Part shown: positions 1 to 8,665 of the stretch, one piece after another
Layout: each line of letters begins with the position of its first letter
Numbering within the stretch: the first letter of the stretch is position 1
Source: Micromonospora ureilytica
Lineage (GTDB): Bacteria > Actinomycetota > Actinomycetes > Mycobacteriales > Micromonosporaceae
Direction: 5' to 3'
Assembly: GCF_015751765.1 (NCBI RefSeq)
Contig: NZ_JADOTX010000001.1
Coordinates: forward strand, 3,100,001 to 3,164,000
Length of the DNA stretch: 64,000 nucleotides
The notes under the pieces: generated by a model
The model's input: only the letters and a program-made list of their open reading frames with translations
Databases searched by the model: none
What the model was told of the DNA's origin: nothing
Made by a program: the position numbers and the translations under genes

Positions 1-1770
1 GAAGAGGAAGACCACCACCAGGTCGAGCACGGTGGCCAGGCCGAGCGCGAACGCGAAGCCCTTGACCGTGCCGACCGAGACCACGTAGAGCACCACTGCG
101 GAGAGCAGGGTGATCGCGTTGGCCGAGATGATCGTCCGACGGGCCCGGATCCAGGCGCGGGGCACCGCGCTACGCGGACTGCGCCCCTCCCGGATCTCGT
201 CTTTCAGTCGTTCGAAGTAGATGACGAACGAGTCCGCCGCCACACCGAGCGAGACGATCATTCCGGCGATGCCGGCGAGGGTGAGCGTGAAGCCGATCTG
301 CCGGCCGAGCACCACGAGCGCGCCGAAGACCAGCAGCGCGGAGAGGATGAGGCTCAGGAAGATCACCGAGCCGAGCAGCCGGTAGTAGAAGAACGCGTAG
401 ACGATGACCAGCAGCATGCCGATGCCCGCGGCGAGCAGACCGGCGCGCAGGTGGCTGGCACCCAGCGTGGCAGTGACGTTCTGCGCCTCCTGCTGCTCGA
501 AGGTCACCGGCAGCGCGCCGTAGCGGAGCTGGCCGGCGAGGGTGCTGGCGTCCTTCTGGGTGAAGGTGCCGGTGATCTGGGAGTTGCCGGTCAGCACGCC
601 CTGGATCTCCGGGGAGGAGACGATCTCGTTGTCCAGGACGACGGCCACCCGGCACTTGCCGTCCTGACCCAGCGCGGTCGCGTCGCAGGCCTGGCCCTCG
701 TTGTTGAACGCCTCACGAGTCAGCGAGGTCCACTTGCCCTGGCCGTCGCCGGTGAAGTCCAGGCTGACCACCCAGGCGTTGGTCTGGTCGAGCACCGCGT
801 CGGCGTCGGACACGTCGGTGCCCAGCACCTTGGCCTTGTCGAGCAGGTACTTCGACGCGCCGTCCTCGCAGGACACCACCTGCTGGTTGGCGTCGGAGAT
901 CGACGCCGGGGGGCGCTGGTCGAGCTGCGTACAGCCGATCGTCGGCACGTTGAACTGCATCTGCGCCGGGAGCACCGCGATCTCCTGCGGAGACAGCGTG
1001 CCGAACGGCTTGAGCTTCTCGGCCAGCGACGGGTCGGCGGTCAGGTCGGCCGGGGCCTGCAGCCCGTTGGCGGCCTGCCACGCGGCTGCGCCGATCTTCT
1101 GCTCGACGGCCTTGCGCTGCTCCTCGATGCTGGCCGGCACCGGCTCGGCGCTGGCGCTGGGCGCGGCGGCGCTCGGCGAGGCCGTGGCGGACGCGGAGGG
1201 GGTAGGCGTGGCGCTGGGCGACGCCGGGGCCATTCCGCCCTGACCGCCGCTGGGCGACGAGGTCACCTTCGGCGAGGCGCTGCCCGTCGGGGTCGGCGTC
1301 GCGCTGCCGGTCGGGGCGGCGCTGCCGGACGGGACCGGCGTGGCGGCGGGCGGCGCCTCGGCCACGCCACTGCCGGAGGCGGCCTTGAGCACCTTGCGGA
1401 AGCGCAGCTCGGCCGCGCTGCCCACGTCGGTGAGATCCCGGTTCTCACCGGGCAGGGAGATGACGATGTTGCGGTTGCCCTCGGTGACCACCTCGGCCTC
1501 GGCCACGCCGAACGCGTTGACCCGGCTCTCGATGATCTCGCGGGCCTCCTCGAGGTTCTCCGCCGTCGGGGGCTTGCCGTCGACGCTGTTGGTCGCCTCC
1601 AGTGTCACCCGCGTGCCGCCGATGAGGTCCAGGCCGAGCTTGGGCTCGAGCCGGTCCTTCCAACTGCCGCTGGCGCCAGCGAAGAACACCAAAAGATAGA
1701 GGACCACGAAGATGAACCCGAGCACGGCGAGCTGCCGCCCGGGGCGCATCTGTCCCTGAGGTGGTGCCAC
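1..1770 (-). CDS. secD: Protein translocase subunit SecD (3' end beyond window)
   Basis: SecD works with SecF as a proton-driven membrane complex that helps pull exported proteins through SecYEG. About 590 residues are visible, with the C-terminus off the left edge. A first membrane segment (residues 16-34) is followed by the first periplasmic domain with the motif GLDLIGGTRVTLE. A low-complexity Ala/Pro/Ser/Thr linker runs from about residue 127 to 210. The membrane domain begins near residue 433 and contains GIAGMIVSLGVAADSFVIYF. GTG at 1770 is preceded by GGGAGACAGGACA; ATG at 1749 is an in-frame alternative. It follows yajC by 276 bp, the usual actinobacterial order, and secF is expected beyond the edge. 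Confidence 0.95.
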   Translation of the reverse strand, partial: MAPPQGQMRPGRQLAVLGFIFVVLYLLVFFAGASGSWKDRLEPKLGLDLIGGTRVTLEATNSVDGKPPTAENLEEAREIIESRVNAFGVAEAEVVTEGNRNIVISLPGENRDLTDVGSAAELRFRKVLKAASGSGVAEAPPAATPVPSGSAAPTGSATPTPTGSASPKVTSSPSGGQGGMAPASPSATPTPSASATASPSAAAPSASAEPVPASIEEQRKAVEQKIGAAAWQAANGLQAPADLTADPSLAEKLKPFGTLSPQEIAVLPAQMQFNVPTIGCTQLDQRPPASISDANQQVVSCEDGASKYLLDKAKVLGTDVSDADAVLDQTNAWVVSLDFTGDGQGKWTSLTREAFNNEGQACDATALGQDGKCRVAVVLDNEIVSSPEIQGVLTGNSQITGTFTQKDASTLAGQLRYGALPVTFEQQEAQNVTATLGASHLRAGLLAAGIGMLLVIVYAFFYYRLLGSVIFLSLILSALLVFGALVVLGRQIGFTLTLAGIAGMIVSLGVAADSFVIYFERLKDEIREGRSPRSAVPRAWIRARRTIISANAITLLSAVVLYVVSVGTVKGFAFALGLATVLDLVVVFLF

Positions 1771-2046
1771 GGCTGTCCTGTCTCCCTGTACGGTCGCGCC
1801 GCTGTCGCAGCGGCGGCGGTGTCGGGCCGGGGGTCCCGCCCGACGGGGTCTGCCTTGAGCCGACGGAATGCCGACACGAGGACCGGGCACCCCGGCGCGG
1901 AACGCCGACGGTCACGGGAACGTGCCGACGCCCGGCGTCGACCCAACTATCCAGTTTTCACGTCTCGCCCGCTGCCCCGTTCGGGCGCGACGACCCGGAA
2001 GTCGGCCGACCGGCCGTACGCCGGACTCGCCGCTCCCGGGGGAGGA

Positions 2047-2385
2047 TCACTCCTTGACGGTGTCCGCGTCCTCGGTGACCGGCTCGCTCGGCAGCTCCGC
2101 GCGGGTGACCACCCGCGCGATGGCCGGGCGGGCGTAGCGGGTCTGCACGCCCGGTGCGACCTCGATCAGGACGGTGTCGTCCTCGATGCCGGTGACCGTG
2201 CCGTAGAGCCCACCGATGGTCACGACCTCATCGCCGGGCCCGAGGTTGGACTGCATCGACTCCGCCTCTTTGCGGCGCTTCTGCTGGGGCCGGATCATCA
2301 TGAAGTACATGACACCGAAGAGCAGGGCGATCATCAGGATCGGCGTGATACCGCCGGCCCCGCCACCCGCTGCTGCGTAATGCAC
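2047..2385 (-). CDS. yajC: Preprotein translocase accessory subunit YajC
   Basis: Small single-pass membrane partner of SecD/SecF, 112 residues. One hydrophobic segment (about residues 13-30, PILMIALLFGVMYFMMI) is followed by the family motif RPQQKRRKE and a KOW-like region with GDEVVTIGGLYGTV. GTG at 2385 is chosen because GGAAGG lies about 10 bases upstream and translation then begins just before the hydrophobic segment; an upstream in-frame start would add 22 arginine-rich residues. It lies between ruvB and secD on the same strand, as in other actinobacteria. The C-terminal tail is acidic and variable. Confidence 0.95.
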   Translation of the reverse strand: MHYAAAGGGAGGITPILMIALLFGVMYFMMIRPQQKRRKEAESMQSNLGPGDEVVTIGGLYGTVTGIEDDTVLIEVAPGVQTRYARPAIARVVTRAELPSEPVTEDADTVKE

Positions 2386-2524
2386 GGTTACTGACCTTCC
2401 CATTGGCCACCTGCCCGGCACGAGGGTGCCGGAGCGGAGGCGGATTCTCACGTCCTGTACAGACCGCGGCGAAGTCTAAACCCTGCACCTGAGAACGCCG
2501 AATGCGGCACAGATCACGTTCACA

Positions 2525-3592
2525 TCACGGCTGATCGACATCCAAGGAGAACAAGTCGGGCACAGGTGGACTATCCATACCAAATGTACCATTCGGCGGT
2601 GTGCGCCCCAGATGGCGCCAGGCGCCCTCGGTCGCCACCCGACCCCTGGGCGTACGGGCCAACAGGCCGGCCCGCACCAGGAACGGCTCGCACACCTCCT
2701 CCACCGTGTCCGGCTGCTCCCCCACCGCCACGGCGAGGGTGGACAACCCGACCGGGCCGCCCCGGAACGAGTCGACCAACGCGGTCAACACCGCACGGTC
2801 CAGCCGGTCCAGGCCGAGCGCGTCCACGTCGTACACGATCAGGGCCGCACGGGCGGTGTCGAGATCGACCACCCCGTCCGCCCGAACCTCGGCGTAGTCG
2901 CGGACCCGGCGCAGCAGCCGGTTGGCGATCCGGGGAGTGCCCCGGGACCGACCGGCGATCTCGGTCGCACCCTCGGGGGTGATCGGCACACCCAGGATCC
3001 GCGCCGAACGGTGCAGCAGCGTCTCCAGATCCGCCGGAGCGTAGAAGTCGAGGTGCGCGACGAAGCCGAACCGGTCCCGCATCGGCCCGGTCAACAGGCC
3101 CGAGCGGGTCGTCGCGCCGACCAGGGTGAACGGCTCGACGTCCAGCGGAATCGCCGTCGCCCCCGGGCCCTTGCCCACCACGACGTCGACCCGGAAGTCC
3201 TCCATCGCGCTGTACAGCAACTCCTCGGCCGGCCGCGCGATCCGATGGATCTCGTCGATGAAGAGCACGTCGCCCTCGGCCAGGCTGGTCAGGATCGCCG
3301 CCAGATCACCAGAACGCTCGATCGCCGGACCGCTCGTCACCCGGATGCCCGCGCCCAGCTCGGCGGCGACGATGTTGGCAAGGCTCGTCTTACCCAACCC
3401 GGGTGGGCCGGAGAGCAGGATGTGATCCGGTGGCGACCCCCGCCGCATGGCCCCCTGCAACAACAGGTCGAGCTGGTCGCGCACGCGGTCCTGGGCGATG
3501 AACTCGGCCAGCCGCTTCGGCCGCACCGTGGCCTCCGCGTCCAGGTCGGCGTCGCTGACGTACGCCGACACGAGCCCCTCGGTCTCGCTCAT
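2525..3592 (-). CDS. ruvB: Holliday junction branch migration ATPase RuvB
   Basis: Hexameric AAA+ motor that drives branch migration of Holliday junctions with RuvA, feeding resolution by RuvC. 355 residues, normal length. Walker [10 protein letters not shown] is at residues 62-70, Walker B and the DEIHR motif near 110-118, the sensor segment GATTRSGLL follows, and the C-terminal winged helix contains the conserved RTPRGR. ATG at 3592 overlaps the ruvA stop as ATGA, so the two are translationally coupled. Last of the ruvCAB set. No clear SOS box was found for the operon. Confidence 0.97.
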   Translation of the reverse strand: MSETEGLVSAYVSDADLDAEATVRPKRLAEFIAQDRVRDQLDLLLQGAMRRGSPPDHILLSGPPGLGKTSLANIVAAELGAGIRVTSGPAIERSGDLAAILTSLAEGDVLFIDEIHRIARPAEELLYSAMEDFRVDVVVGKGPGATAIPLDVEPFTLVGATTRSGLLTGPMRDRFGFVAHLDFYAPADLETLLHRSARILGVPITPEGATEIAGRSRGTPRIANRLLRRVRDYAEVRADGVVDLDTARAALIVYDVDALGLDRLDRAVLTALVDSFRGGPVGLSTLAVAVGEQPDTVEEVCEPFLVRAGLLARTPRGRVATEGAWRHLGRTPPNGTFGMDSPPVPDLFSLDVDQP

Positions 3593-4191
3593 CGGGTGCG
3601 GCCCAGCAGGCGGATGGCCTGCTTGAGCAGGACCGGCACCGGCGGCGTCGGGCCGTCGATGGTCTCCGCGACGGCGGCCACCGCCTGATCGGCCTGACCG
3701 GCGGACCAGCCCAGGCCGACGAGCGCCTGCCGGACCTGGTCGGGCCAGGCGCCAGCGGTCACCCCGCCCACGCCGTCGGCGCCGATCGGCACCGGGCCGA
3801 TCCGGTCACGCAGCTCCAGCACCAGGCGTTCCGCACCCTTCTTGCCGATCCCGGGTACGCGGGTCAGGGCGGCCGTGTCGGCGTTGGCGATCGCCTTGCG
3901 TACCGCGTCGGGGGTGTGCACCGCCAGCACCGCCTGGGCCATCCGCGGGCCAACCCCGCTGGCGGTCTGGAGCAGCTCGAACAGCGACTTGGCGTCGTCG
4001 TCGGCGAAGCCGTAGAGGGTCAGCGAGTCTTCCCGCACGATCAAGCTGGTGGCGAGCCGGGCGACCTGGCCGACCCGCAGCTCCGCGAGGGTCCCCGGGG
4101 CGCAGTGCACGGCGAGCCCCACCCCGCCGACCTCGATCACGGCCTGGTCCGGACCCGTCGCGGTCACCGTGCCGCGCACGCTGGCGATCAT
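3589..4191 (-). CDS. ruvA: Holliday junction DNA-binding protein RuvA
   Basis: Tetrameric protein that holds the four-way junction and loads RuvB. 200 residues, typical. The N-terminal OB fold starts MIASVRGTV; two helix-hairpin-helix segments follow ([11 protein letters not shown] near residue 80 and [12 protein letters not shown] near 118); the C-terminal RuvB-contacting domain ([11 protein letters not shown]) closes it. ATG at 4191 overlaps the ruvC stop by four bases and the gene ends in a four-base overlap with ruvB, so ruvCAB is one coupled operon. A longer in-frame extension upstream is only ruvC read in another frame. Confidence 0.96.
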   Translation of the reverse strand: MIASVRGTVTATGPDQAVIEVGGVGLAVHCAPGTLAELRVGQVARLATSLIVREDSLTLYGFADDDAKSLFELLQTASGVGPRMAQAVLAVHTPDAVRKAIANADTAALTRVPGIGKKGAERLVLELRDRIGPVPIGADGVGGVTAGAWPDQVRQALVGLGWSAGQADQAVAAVAETIDGPTPPVPVLLKQAIRLLGRTR

Positions 4192-4715
4192 CGCGTTCCT
4201 CCTCGTCGTGCCCGGTCGGCCGCGGCGGCCAGCTTGGAACGGGTCCCGCCGCGCCACACGTGACAGATGGCCAGGGCCAGCGCGTCGGCGGCGTCCGCCG
4301 GCTTCGGCGGCTCGGCCAGCCGCAACAGCCGGGTCACCATGGCGGTCATCTGCGCCTTGTCGGCCTGACCGGAACCGGTGACCGCCGCCTTCACCTCGCT
4401 CGGCGTGTACGTCTGCACCGGCAACCCGGCCCGCGCCCCGGCCAGCACGGCGATTCCACTGGCCTGCGCGGTGCCCATCACGGTGCGGACGTTGTGCTGG
4501 CTGAACACCCGCTCGACGGCGACGCTCTCCGGTTCGTGCTTGGCGACCAGCTCGGTCAGCGACCGGTCCAGGTGCAACAGGCGCAGCGCCAGGTCGTCGG
4601 CCGGGTCGGTGTAGACCACGTAGTAGGCGACAAGTGTGCAGGGCCGGCCGGGCACACCCTCGACGACGCCCACCCCACACCGGGTCAACCCCGGATCGAC
4701 ACCGAGCACGCGCAC
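4188..4715 (-). CDS. ruvC: Crossover junction endodeoxyribonuclease RuvC
   Basis: Dimeric resolvase that nicks Holliday junctions symmetrically in the RuvABC complex. 175 residues, normal size. The first catalytic aspartate lies in [13 protein letters not shown] at the N-terminus, the glutamate in VAVERVF, and the last acidic pair in the C-terminal [17 protein letters not shown] at 4715 is chosen: it gives the family N-terminus and has GGGGAGGGGG close upstream. First gene of ruvCAB here. Its usual upstream neighbour yebC is 45 kb away, so this operon must have its own promoter in the 567-bp region upstream. Confidence 0.96.
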   Translation of the reverse strand: MRVLGVDPGLTRCGVGVVEGVPGRPCTLVAYYVVYTDPADDLALRLLHLDRSLTELVAKHEPESVAVERVFSQHNVRTVMGTAQASGIAVLAGARAGLPVQTYTPSEVKAAVTGSGQADKAQMTAMVTRLLRLAEPPKPADAADALALAICHVWRGGTRSKLAAAADRARRGGTR

Positions 4716-4843
4716 GCCGCCCCCTCCCCGACCGTCAGCAGTACGTGTGTTCGACACTAACCGGCGTGCTTCCCACCAGCCCCACGGGACACGCCCTCCG
4801 CGCTCCACCCCCCGCCCCGGCCCCGCGCCCCGGGCCCCCGCAC

Positions 4844-4923
4844 CAAGATCCGAGCAACTTCCCGGATGTTGCTGCCTCCGGCGCGGATGAGACAGCAGCA
4901 TCCCTGATGTTGCGCGGATCTTG
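4844..4923. repeat. Palindromic element, family A copy 1
   Basis: An 80-bp imperfect palindrome. It begins CAAGATCCGAGCAACTTC and ends with GATGTTGCGCGGATCTTG, and inner arms GTTGCTGCCTC and GAGACAGCAGC pair as well. A second copy with the same order of blocks lies at 29846-29947. Probably a REP/MITE-like non-autonomous repeat; a structural RNA is also possible. Confidence 0.75.
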
Positions 4924-4978
4924 AGGACGAACTCGGTTGCTGAGAGCGCGGGAGCGAGGTCCGGGGCACGCGCAGCCG

Positions 4979-5058
4979 TCAAGGTCACGCTCGAACCCGG
5001 TTGTAGTGGGCACGAGGCGCCTGGATGCCACTACAACCTGGATACTGCGCGATCTTGA
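4979..5058. repeat. Palindromic element with CAAGATC-type ends, variant
   Basis: An 80-bp palindrome 55 bp from the previous one. The core arms GGTTGTAGTGG and CCACTACAACC (about 5000-5010 and 5028-5038) are perfect; the outer ends TCAAGGTC and GATCTTGA match except for one base. Same outer end as family A with a different core. Confidence 0.65.
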
Positions 5059-5282
5059 CGGCCGCGAGCCACGGCGGGACCGGAAAGGAACTGGCGGCGG
5101 GGCGGACGCGGGCGGCGCGCGCGGCACGGCACGGCGCGGCACGGGAGGGGCGGCGAGCGCGGCAGGCGGCGGGATGGGGTGGGAGCGGGCGGCGGGGGCG
5201 GGTGGGGCCACACAGCTTTGGTACGGAGTATGTGTCGCTGGCCCATGTGCCGGGGAGCACACAGCTCGTAACTTCTTGCGCC

Positions 5283-6065
5283 ATGACGGCAGAACCCGTG
5301 GTGGTCCCCCACGTCGTACAGGTCGACCTCTCCGGTCGGACCGCCCTGGTCACCGGGGGCGGCGGCGGCATCGGGCGGGCGTGTGCCCTGCGGCTGGGCG
5401 CGGCCGGTGCCAAGGTGCTCGTGGTGGACCGCAACCTGGAGGCCGCCAAGGCGGTGGCCGCCGAGGCCGGCGGCCGGGCCGAGGGCGTCGACCTGTCCGA
5501 CGCCGCGGCGGTGGACTCACTCGACGTGGACGTGGACATCGTGGTGAACAACGCGGGGCTCCAGCACGTCGCGCCGTTGCAGGACTTCCCCGTCGAGCGC
5601 TTCGAGTACATCCAGCGGGTGATGGTGGAGGCGCCGTTCCTGCTGATCCGCCGGGCGCTGCCGCACATGTACGCCCGGGGCTGGGGGCGGATCGTCAACA
5701 TCTCCTCGGTGCACGGGTTGCGCGCCTCGCCGTACAAGGCGGCCTACGTCTCGGCCAAGCACGCTCTGGAGGGGCTGTCGAAGGTGGTCGCGTTGGAGGG
5801 CGCCGCGCACGGGGTGACCGCCAACTGCATCAACCCGGCGTACGTGCGTACCGCCCTGGTGGAGAGCCAGATCGCCGACCAGGCGGCCAGTCACGGCATC
5901 GACGAGGCCGAGGTGATCGAGAAGATCATGTTGGCCCGGGCCGCGATCAAGCGGTTGATCGAGCCGGAGGAGGTGGCCGAGCTGTTGGCGTACCTCTGCT
6001 CGCCGCCGGCGGCGTTCATCACCGGCGCGTCGATCGCCCTCGACGGGGGCTGGACGGCCAACTAG
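5283..6065 (+). CDS. 3-hydroxybutyrate dehydrogenase (SDR family)
   Basis: Short-chain dehydrogenase, 260 residues, probably oxidising (R)-3-hydroxybutyrate to acetoacetate with NAD+ in polyhydroxybutyrate or ketone-body use. The nucleotide-binding motif TGGGGGIG is at residues 24-31, NNAG at 89-92, and the catalytic Ser141/142, Tyr155 and Lys159 are in place. NNAGLQHVAP, the segment SVHGLRASPYKAAYVSAKHA and CINPAYVRTALVE are characteristic of 3-hydroxybutyrate dehydrogenases rather than SDRs at large. ATG at 5283 gives the family N-terminus; there is no clear ribosome site before it. The next gene, a PucR-type regulator, follows after 14 bp and may control it. Confidence 0.88.
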   Translation: MTAEPVVVPHVVQVDLSGRTALVTGGGGGIGRACALRLGAAGAKVLVVDRNLEAAKAVAAEAGGRAEGVDLSDAAAVDSLDVDVDIVVNNAGLQHVAPLQDFPVERFEYIQRVMVEAPFLLIRRALPHMYARGWGRIVNISSVHGLRASPYKAAYVSAKHALEGLSKVVALEGAAHGVTANCINPAYVRTALVESQIADQAASHGIDEAEVIEKIMLARAAIKRLIEPEEVAELLAYLCSPPAAFITGASIALDGGWTAN

Positions 6066-6079
6066 TGGGGCTGAGCACA

Positions 6080-7999
6080 ATGTCGACCATGTCATCGCCG
6101 GTGGAGTTCCTGGAGCTGCTCGCCCGAGAGGCCGCGGCGGTCGAGTTCGAGGGACCGCTGGTGGCGGCGCGGGCCGCCGGGCTGCCGGCGGACCGGCTGG
6201 CCGAGCTGGAGCAGGCCAAGTCGGTGGCGTTGCGGGTCCGCGCGCTGCTGGAGCGTCGGCGCCGCCGGGAGAGCGAGTTGTCCGGCCTGTACGACACGGT
6301 CAGTGACCTGGCCGGGCTGCGCGACCTGGACGACGTGTTGCGGGCGATCGCGCACCGGGCCCGTCACCTGCTCGGCGCGGACGTGGCGTACATGACGCTC
6401 AACGACGACGAACGCGGCGACACCTACATGCGGGTGACCGACGGCTCGGTCTCGGCCCGTTTCCAGCGGCTGCGCCTGCCGATGGGCGCCGGTCTCGGTG
6501 GTCTGGTGGCCCAGTCCGGCGCCCCGTACGTCACCGCCAACTACGGCGAGGACGCGCGTTTCCACCACACCGGCGAGATCGACGCCGGGGTGGGCGAGGA
6601 GGGGCTGGTGGCGATCCTCGGGGTGCCGCTGCGGCTCGGCTCCACCTCGATCGGGGTGCTCTACGCGGCGAACCGTTCGGCCCGGCCGTTCGTCCGGGAG
6701 GAGGTGGCGCTGCTGGTGTCGCTGGCCGCGCACGCCGCGGTGGCGATCGACACCGCTCGCCTGCTGACCGAGACCCGTTCGGCGTTGGCGGAGTTGTCGG
6801 CGGCGAACACCACCATCCGGGCGCACAGCAGCTCGGTGGAGCGGGCCGCGGCGGCACACGACCGGATGACCGCGCTGGTGCTGCGCGGCGGCGGTGTGGA
6901 GGACGTGGCGGCGGCGGTGACCGAGGTGCTGGGCGGTGCGCTGCTGGCGCTGGACGCCGAGGGTCGCCTGCTGGCCCGGGTGGGTGAGATCGAGGAGCCG
7001 GACCGCGCGGACATCGTCGAGGCGGTGGCCGCGTCCCGGACCGAAGGGCGCAGCGTACGCCGGGGTCCGTTCTGGTACGCGGCAGTGGTGGCCGGCGCGG
7101 AGAACCTGGGCGCCCTGGTGTTGCGCCCGGACGACGAGTTGGTCGACGCCGACCAGCGCATCCTGGAGCGGGCGGCGTTGGTGACAGCGCTGCTGCTGCT
7201 GTTCCGCCGGACGGTCGCGGAGGCGGAGGGGCGGGTGCGTGGCGAGTTGTTGGACGACCTGATCGCCCGCCCGTTGCGCGACACCGACGCGCTGCGCAGC
7301 CGGGCCCGTCGACTCGGCGTGGACCTGGACGCGCCGCACGTGCTGGTGGCGGTGGGCGACGACGCGATCGCCGCGACCGGCTCGGCTCGGCAGCGGGTGC
7401 TCTCCTGGGCCACCACGTACGCCTCGGCGCGCGGCGGTCTGGCCGCGGCGCGCGATGGCCGGGTGGTGCTGATGCTGCCGGGGTTGGACGCTGGCGGCAG
7501 CGCACGCGCGGTGGCCCGGGACCTGTCCCGGGTGACCGGCCGACCGGTGACCGCCGGGGCGAGTGGCCCGTCGAACACGCCGGCGGCGTTGGCCGGGACG
7601 TTCCAGGAGGCGGACCGGTGCCTGACGGCGTTGGGCGCGCTGGGCCGTGCCGGGCAGGGCGCGAGCACTGCGGAGTTGGGCTTCGTCGGGTTGTTGCTGG
7701 GGACGGTCGGTGACCGGGGTGAGAAGGACGTGACCGAGTTCCTGAGCGCCACCGTCGGGCCGGTGCTCGACTACGACGCCCGGCGGGGCACGGCTCTGGT
7801 GAAGACGCTGGAGGCGTACTTCGGGGTGGGTGGCAGCCTGGCCCGGGCCGCCGAGCAACTGCACGTGCACGTCAACACGGTGACCCAGCGGTTGGAGCGG
7901 GTCGGGCAGTTGCTCGGCGTCGACTGGCAGCGGCCCGAGCGGGCGTTGGAGGTGCAGCTCGCACTGCGTCTGCACCGGCTGCGCGCACCAGCCGCCTGA
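6080..7999 (+). CDS. GAF domain transcriptional regulator with PucR-type HTH
   Basis: 639-residue regulator. A helical N-terminus is followed by a GAF sensor domain (about residues 75-225, with GLGGLVAQSG and VAILGVPLRLGSTSIGVLYAANR). A central PucR/CdaR-like region follows (about 320-510, with GELLDDLIARPLRD). The C-terminal helix-turn-helix (about 570-632) contains SLARAAEQLHVHVNTVTQRLERV, the typical HTH_30 pattern. ATG at 6080 has GGGG nine bases upstream; ATG at 6089 is an in-frame alternative. It follows the hydroxybutyrate dehydrogenase by 14 bp, so co-transcription is likely. The inducer is unknown, and autoregulation of the pair is inferred from position only. Confidence 0.88.
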   Translation: MSTMSSPVEFLELLAREAAAVEFEGPLVAARAAGLPADRLAELEQAKSVALRVRALLERRRRRESELSGLYDTVSDLAGLRDLDDVLRAIAHRARHLLGADVAYMTLNDDERGDTYMRVTDGSVSARFQRLRLPMGAGLGGLVAQSGAPYVTANYGEDARFHHTGEIDAGVGEEGLVAILGVPLRLGSTSIGVLYAANRSARPFVREEVALLVSLAAHAAVAIDTARLLTETRSALAELSAANTTIRAHSSSVERAAAAHDRMTALVLRGGGVEDVAAAVTEVLGGALLALDAEGRLLARVGEIEEPDRADIVEAVAASRTEGRSVRRGPFWYAAVVAGAENLGALVLRPDDELVDADQRILERAALVTALLLLFRRTVAEAEGRVRGELLDDLIARPLRDTDALRSRARRLGVDLDAPHVLVAVGDDAIAATGSARQRVLSWATTYASARGGLAAARDGRVVLMLPGLDAGGSARAVARDLSRVTGRPVTAGASGPSNTPAALAGTFQEADRCLTALGALGRAGQGASTAELGFVGLLLGTVGDRGEKDVTEFLSATVGPVLDYDARRGTALVKTLEAYFGVGGSLARAAEQLHVHVNTVTQRLERVGQLLGVDWQRPERALEVQLALRLHRLRAPAA

Positions 8000-8010
8000 G
8001 CGAGGCCGGC

Positions 8011-8030
8011 CGGCGGCACGAACGCCGCCG
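8011..8030. terminator. Hairpin between convergent genes
   Basis: CGGCGGC (8011-8017) and GCCGCCG (8024-8030) form a perfect 7-bp stem with a 6-base loop, between the ends of the PucR-type gene (+) and the TetR gene (-). There is no T run. Probably a bidirectional terminator. Confidence 0.5.
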
Positions 8031-8045
8031 ACCGGGCGCTCGACG

Positions 8046-8654
8046 TCAGCGGGCCTGGATGCCGTCCAACACGGCGTCGACGACCCGTTCGGGCAGGGTC
8101 TGCTCGTCCAGGTCCGGATTCCACTGCAGCACACGCTGGATCAGCATCGGCCCGGTGAGCAGCGCCATCGTCACCTCGACGTCGATGTCGGCGCGGAGCA
8201 CCCCCTCGTCGATGCCGCGGCGCAGCACCTCGCGCATCAGCTGACGCCGGGGCGAGATGATGTTCTGGTAGAGCTGGAACTGGTCCGCGCTGCGGTTCAC
8301 GGCGGGCGCCAGGCAGGGCATGATCTTGGCCGCTCGCGGGTCGACGTTCTTGCCGATCGCACCGACCAGCAGCACCAGGTCGTCGCGGACGGAGTGGCCC
8401 GCCGGCTGCGCCATGACGCCTTTGAGTCGTCGCAACGCGTCCAGCAGCAACGCGTCCTTGCCGGCCCAGCGGCGGTAGATGGTGGCCTTACCCACCCCTG
8501 CGCGGGTGGCGATCGCCTCGATCGACAGCGCCTCGATGGTGCTGCCCTCGGCGAGCAGGTCGAGGGTTGCCTCGATGATCGCCTCGTCGGCGCGGATGCT
8601 CCGCGGTCGCCCGGGCGACCGCGGAGCATCGGCAGTGGACGTCATGTCCGCCAT
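8046..8654 (-). CDS. TetR family regulator
   Basis: 202-residue TetR repressor. The helix-turn-helix lies at about residues 39-58 (IATRAGVGKATIYRRWAGKD). The C-terminal part resembles TetR_C_11-like domains, with no recognised ligand. ATG at 8654 has GGGG five bases upstream; ATG at 8645 is an alternative. It follows the MFS exporter by 11 bp on the same strand, so the exporter and its repressor appear to share one transcript. The paired palindromes upstream of the exporter (10275-10345) are the obvious binding sites. Confidence 0.9.
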   Translation of the reverse strand: MADMTSTADAPRSPGRPRSIRADEAIIEATLDLLAEGSTIEALSIEAIATRAGVGKATIYRRWAGKDALLLDALRRLKGVMAQPAGHSVRDDLVLLVGAIGKNVDPRAAKIMPCLAPAVNRSADQFQLYQNIISPRRQLMREVLRRGIDEGVLRADIDVEVTMALLTGPMLIQRVLQWNPDLDEQTLPERVVDAVLDGIQAR

Positions 8655-8665
8655 TGTCCCCGGAC

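Larger units (their letters stand above)
4716..5282. other. Divergent intergenic region ruvC / hydroxybutyrate dehydrogenase
   Basis: 567 bp between divergent genes. It holds two palindromic elements (4844-4923 and 4979-5058, listed separately) and then, from about 5090 to 5215, a strikingly purine-rich G/A stretch with short GGCGG and GGCAC iterations. No protein-coding segment with conserved features was recognised; the long frames that cross it are extensions of the flanking genes. Promoters for both flanking genes should lie here, but no convincing -35/-10 pair was identified. This is the left border of the 45-kb block that separates ruvC from yebC. Confidence 0.6.

Noticed and set aside
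451..2394. Plus-strand open frame of 647 codons over secD and yajC
   Set aside because: Antisense shadow; secD and yajC on the minus strand have conserved motifs and order.
4740..5000. SOS (LexA) box before ruvC
   Set aside because: CGAACTCGGTTG (about 4928) and CGAACCCGGTTG (about 4992) look similar, but the half-site spacing is wrong and the right half is not GTTCG. No convincing box was found.
4844..5058. CRISPR-like or tandem repeat array
   Set aside because: Two adjacent palindromes with different cores, no regular spacers and no cas genes.
4937..6079. N-terminal extension of the GAF/PucR-type regulator through the hydroxybutyrate dehydrogenase gene
   Set aside because: It would overlap a complete SDR gene in another frame and encodes low-complexity Arg/Gly sequence; ATG at 6080 has a ribosome site and gives the normal N-terminus.
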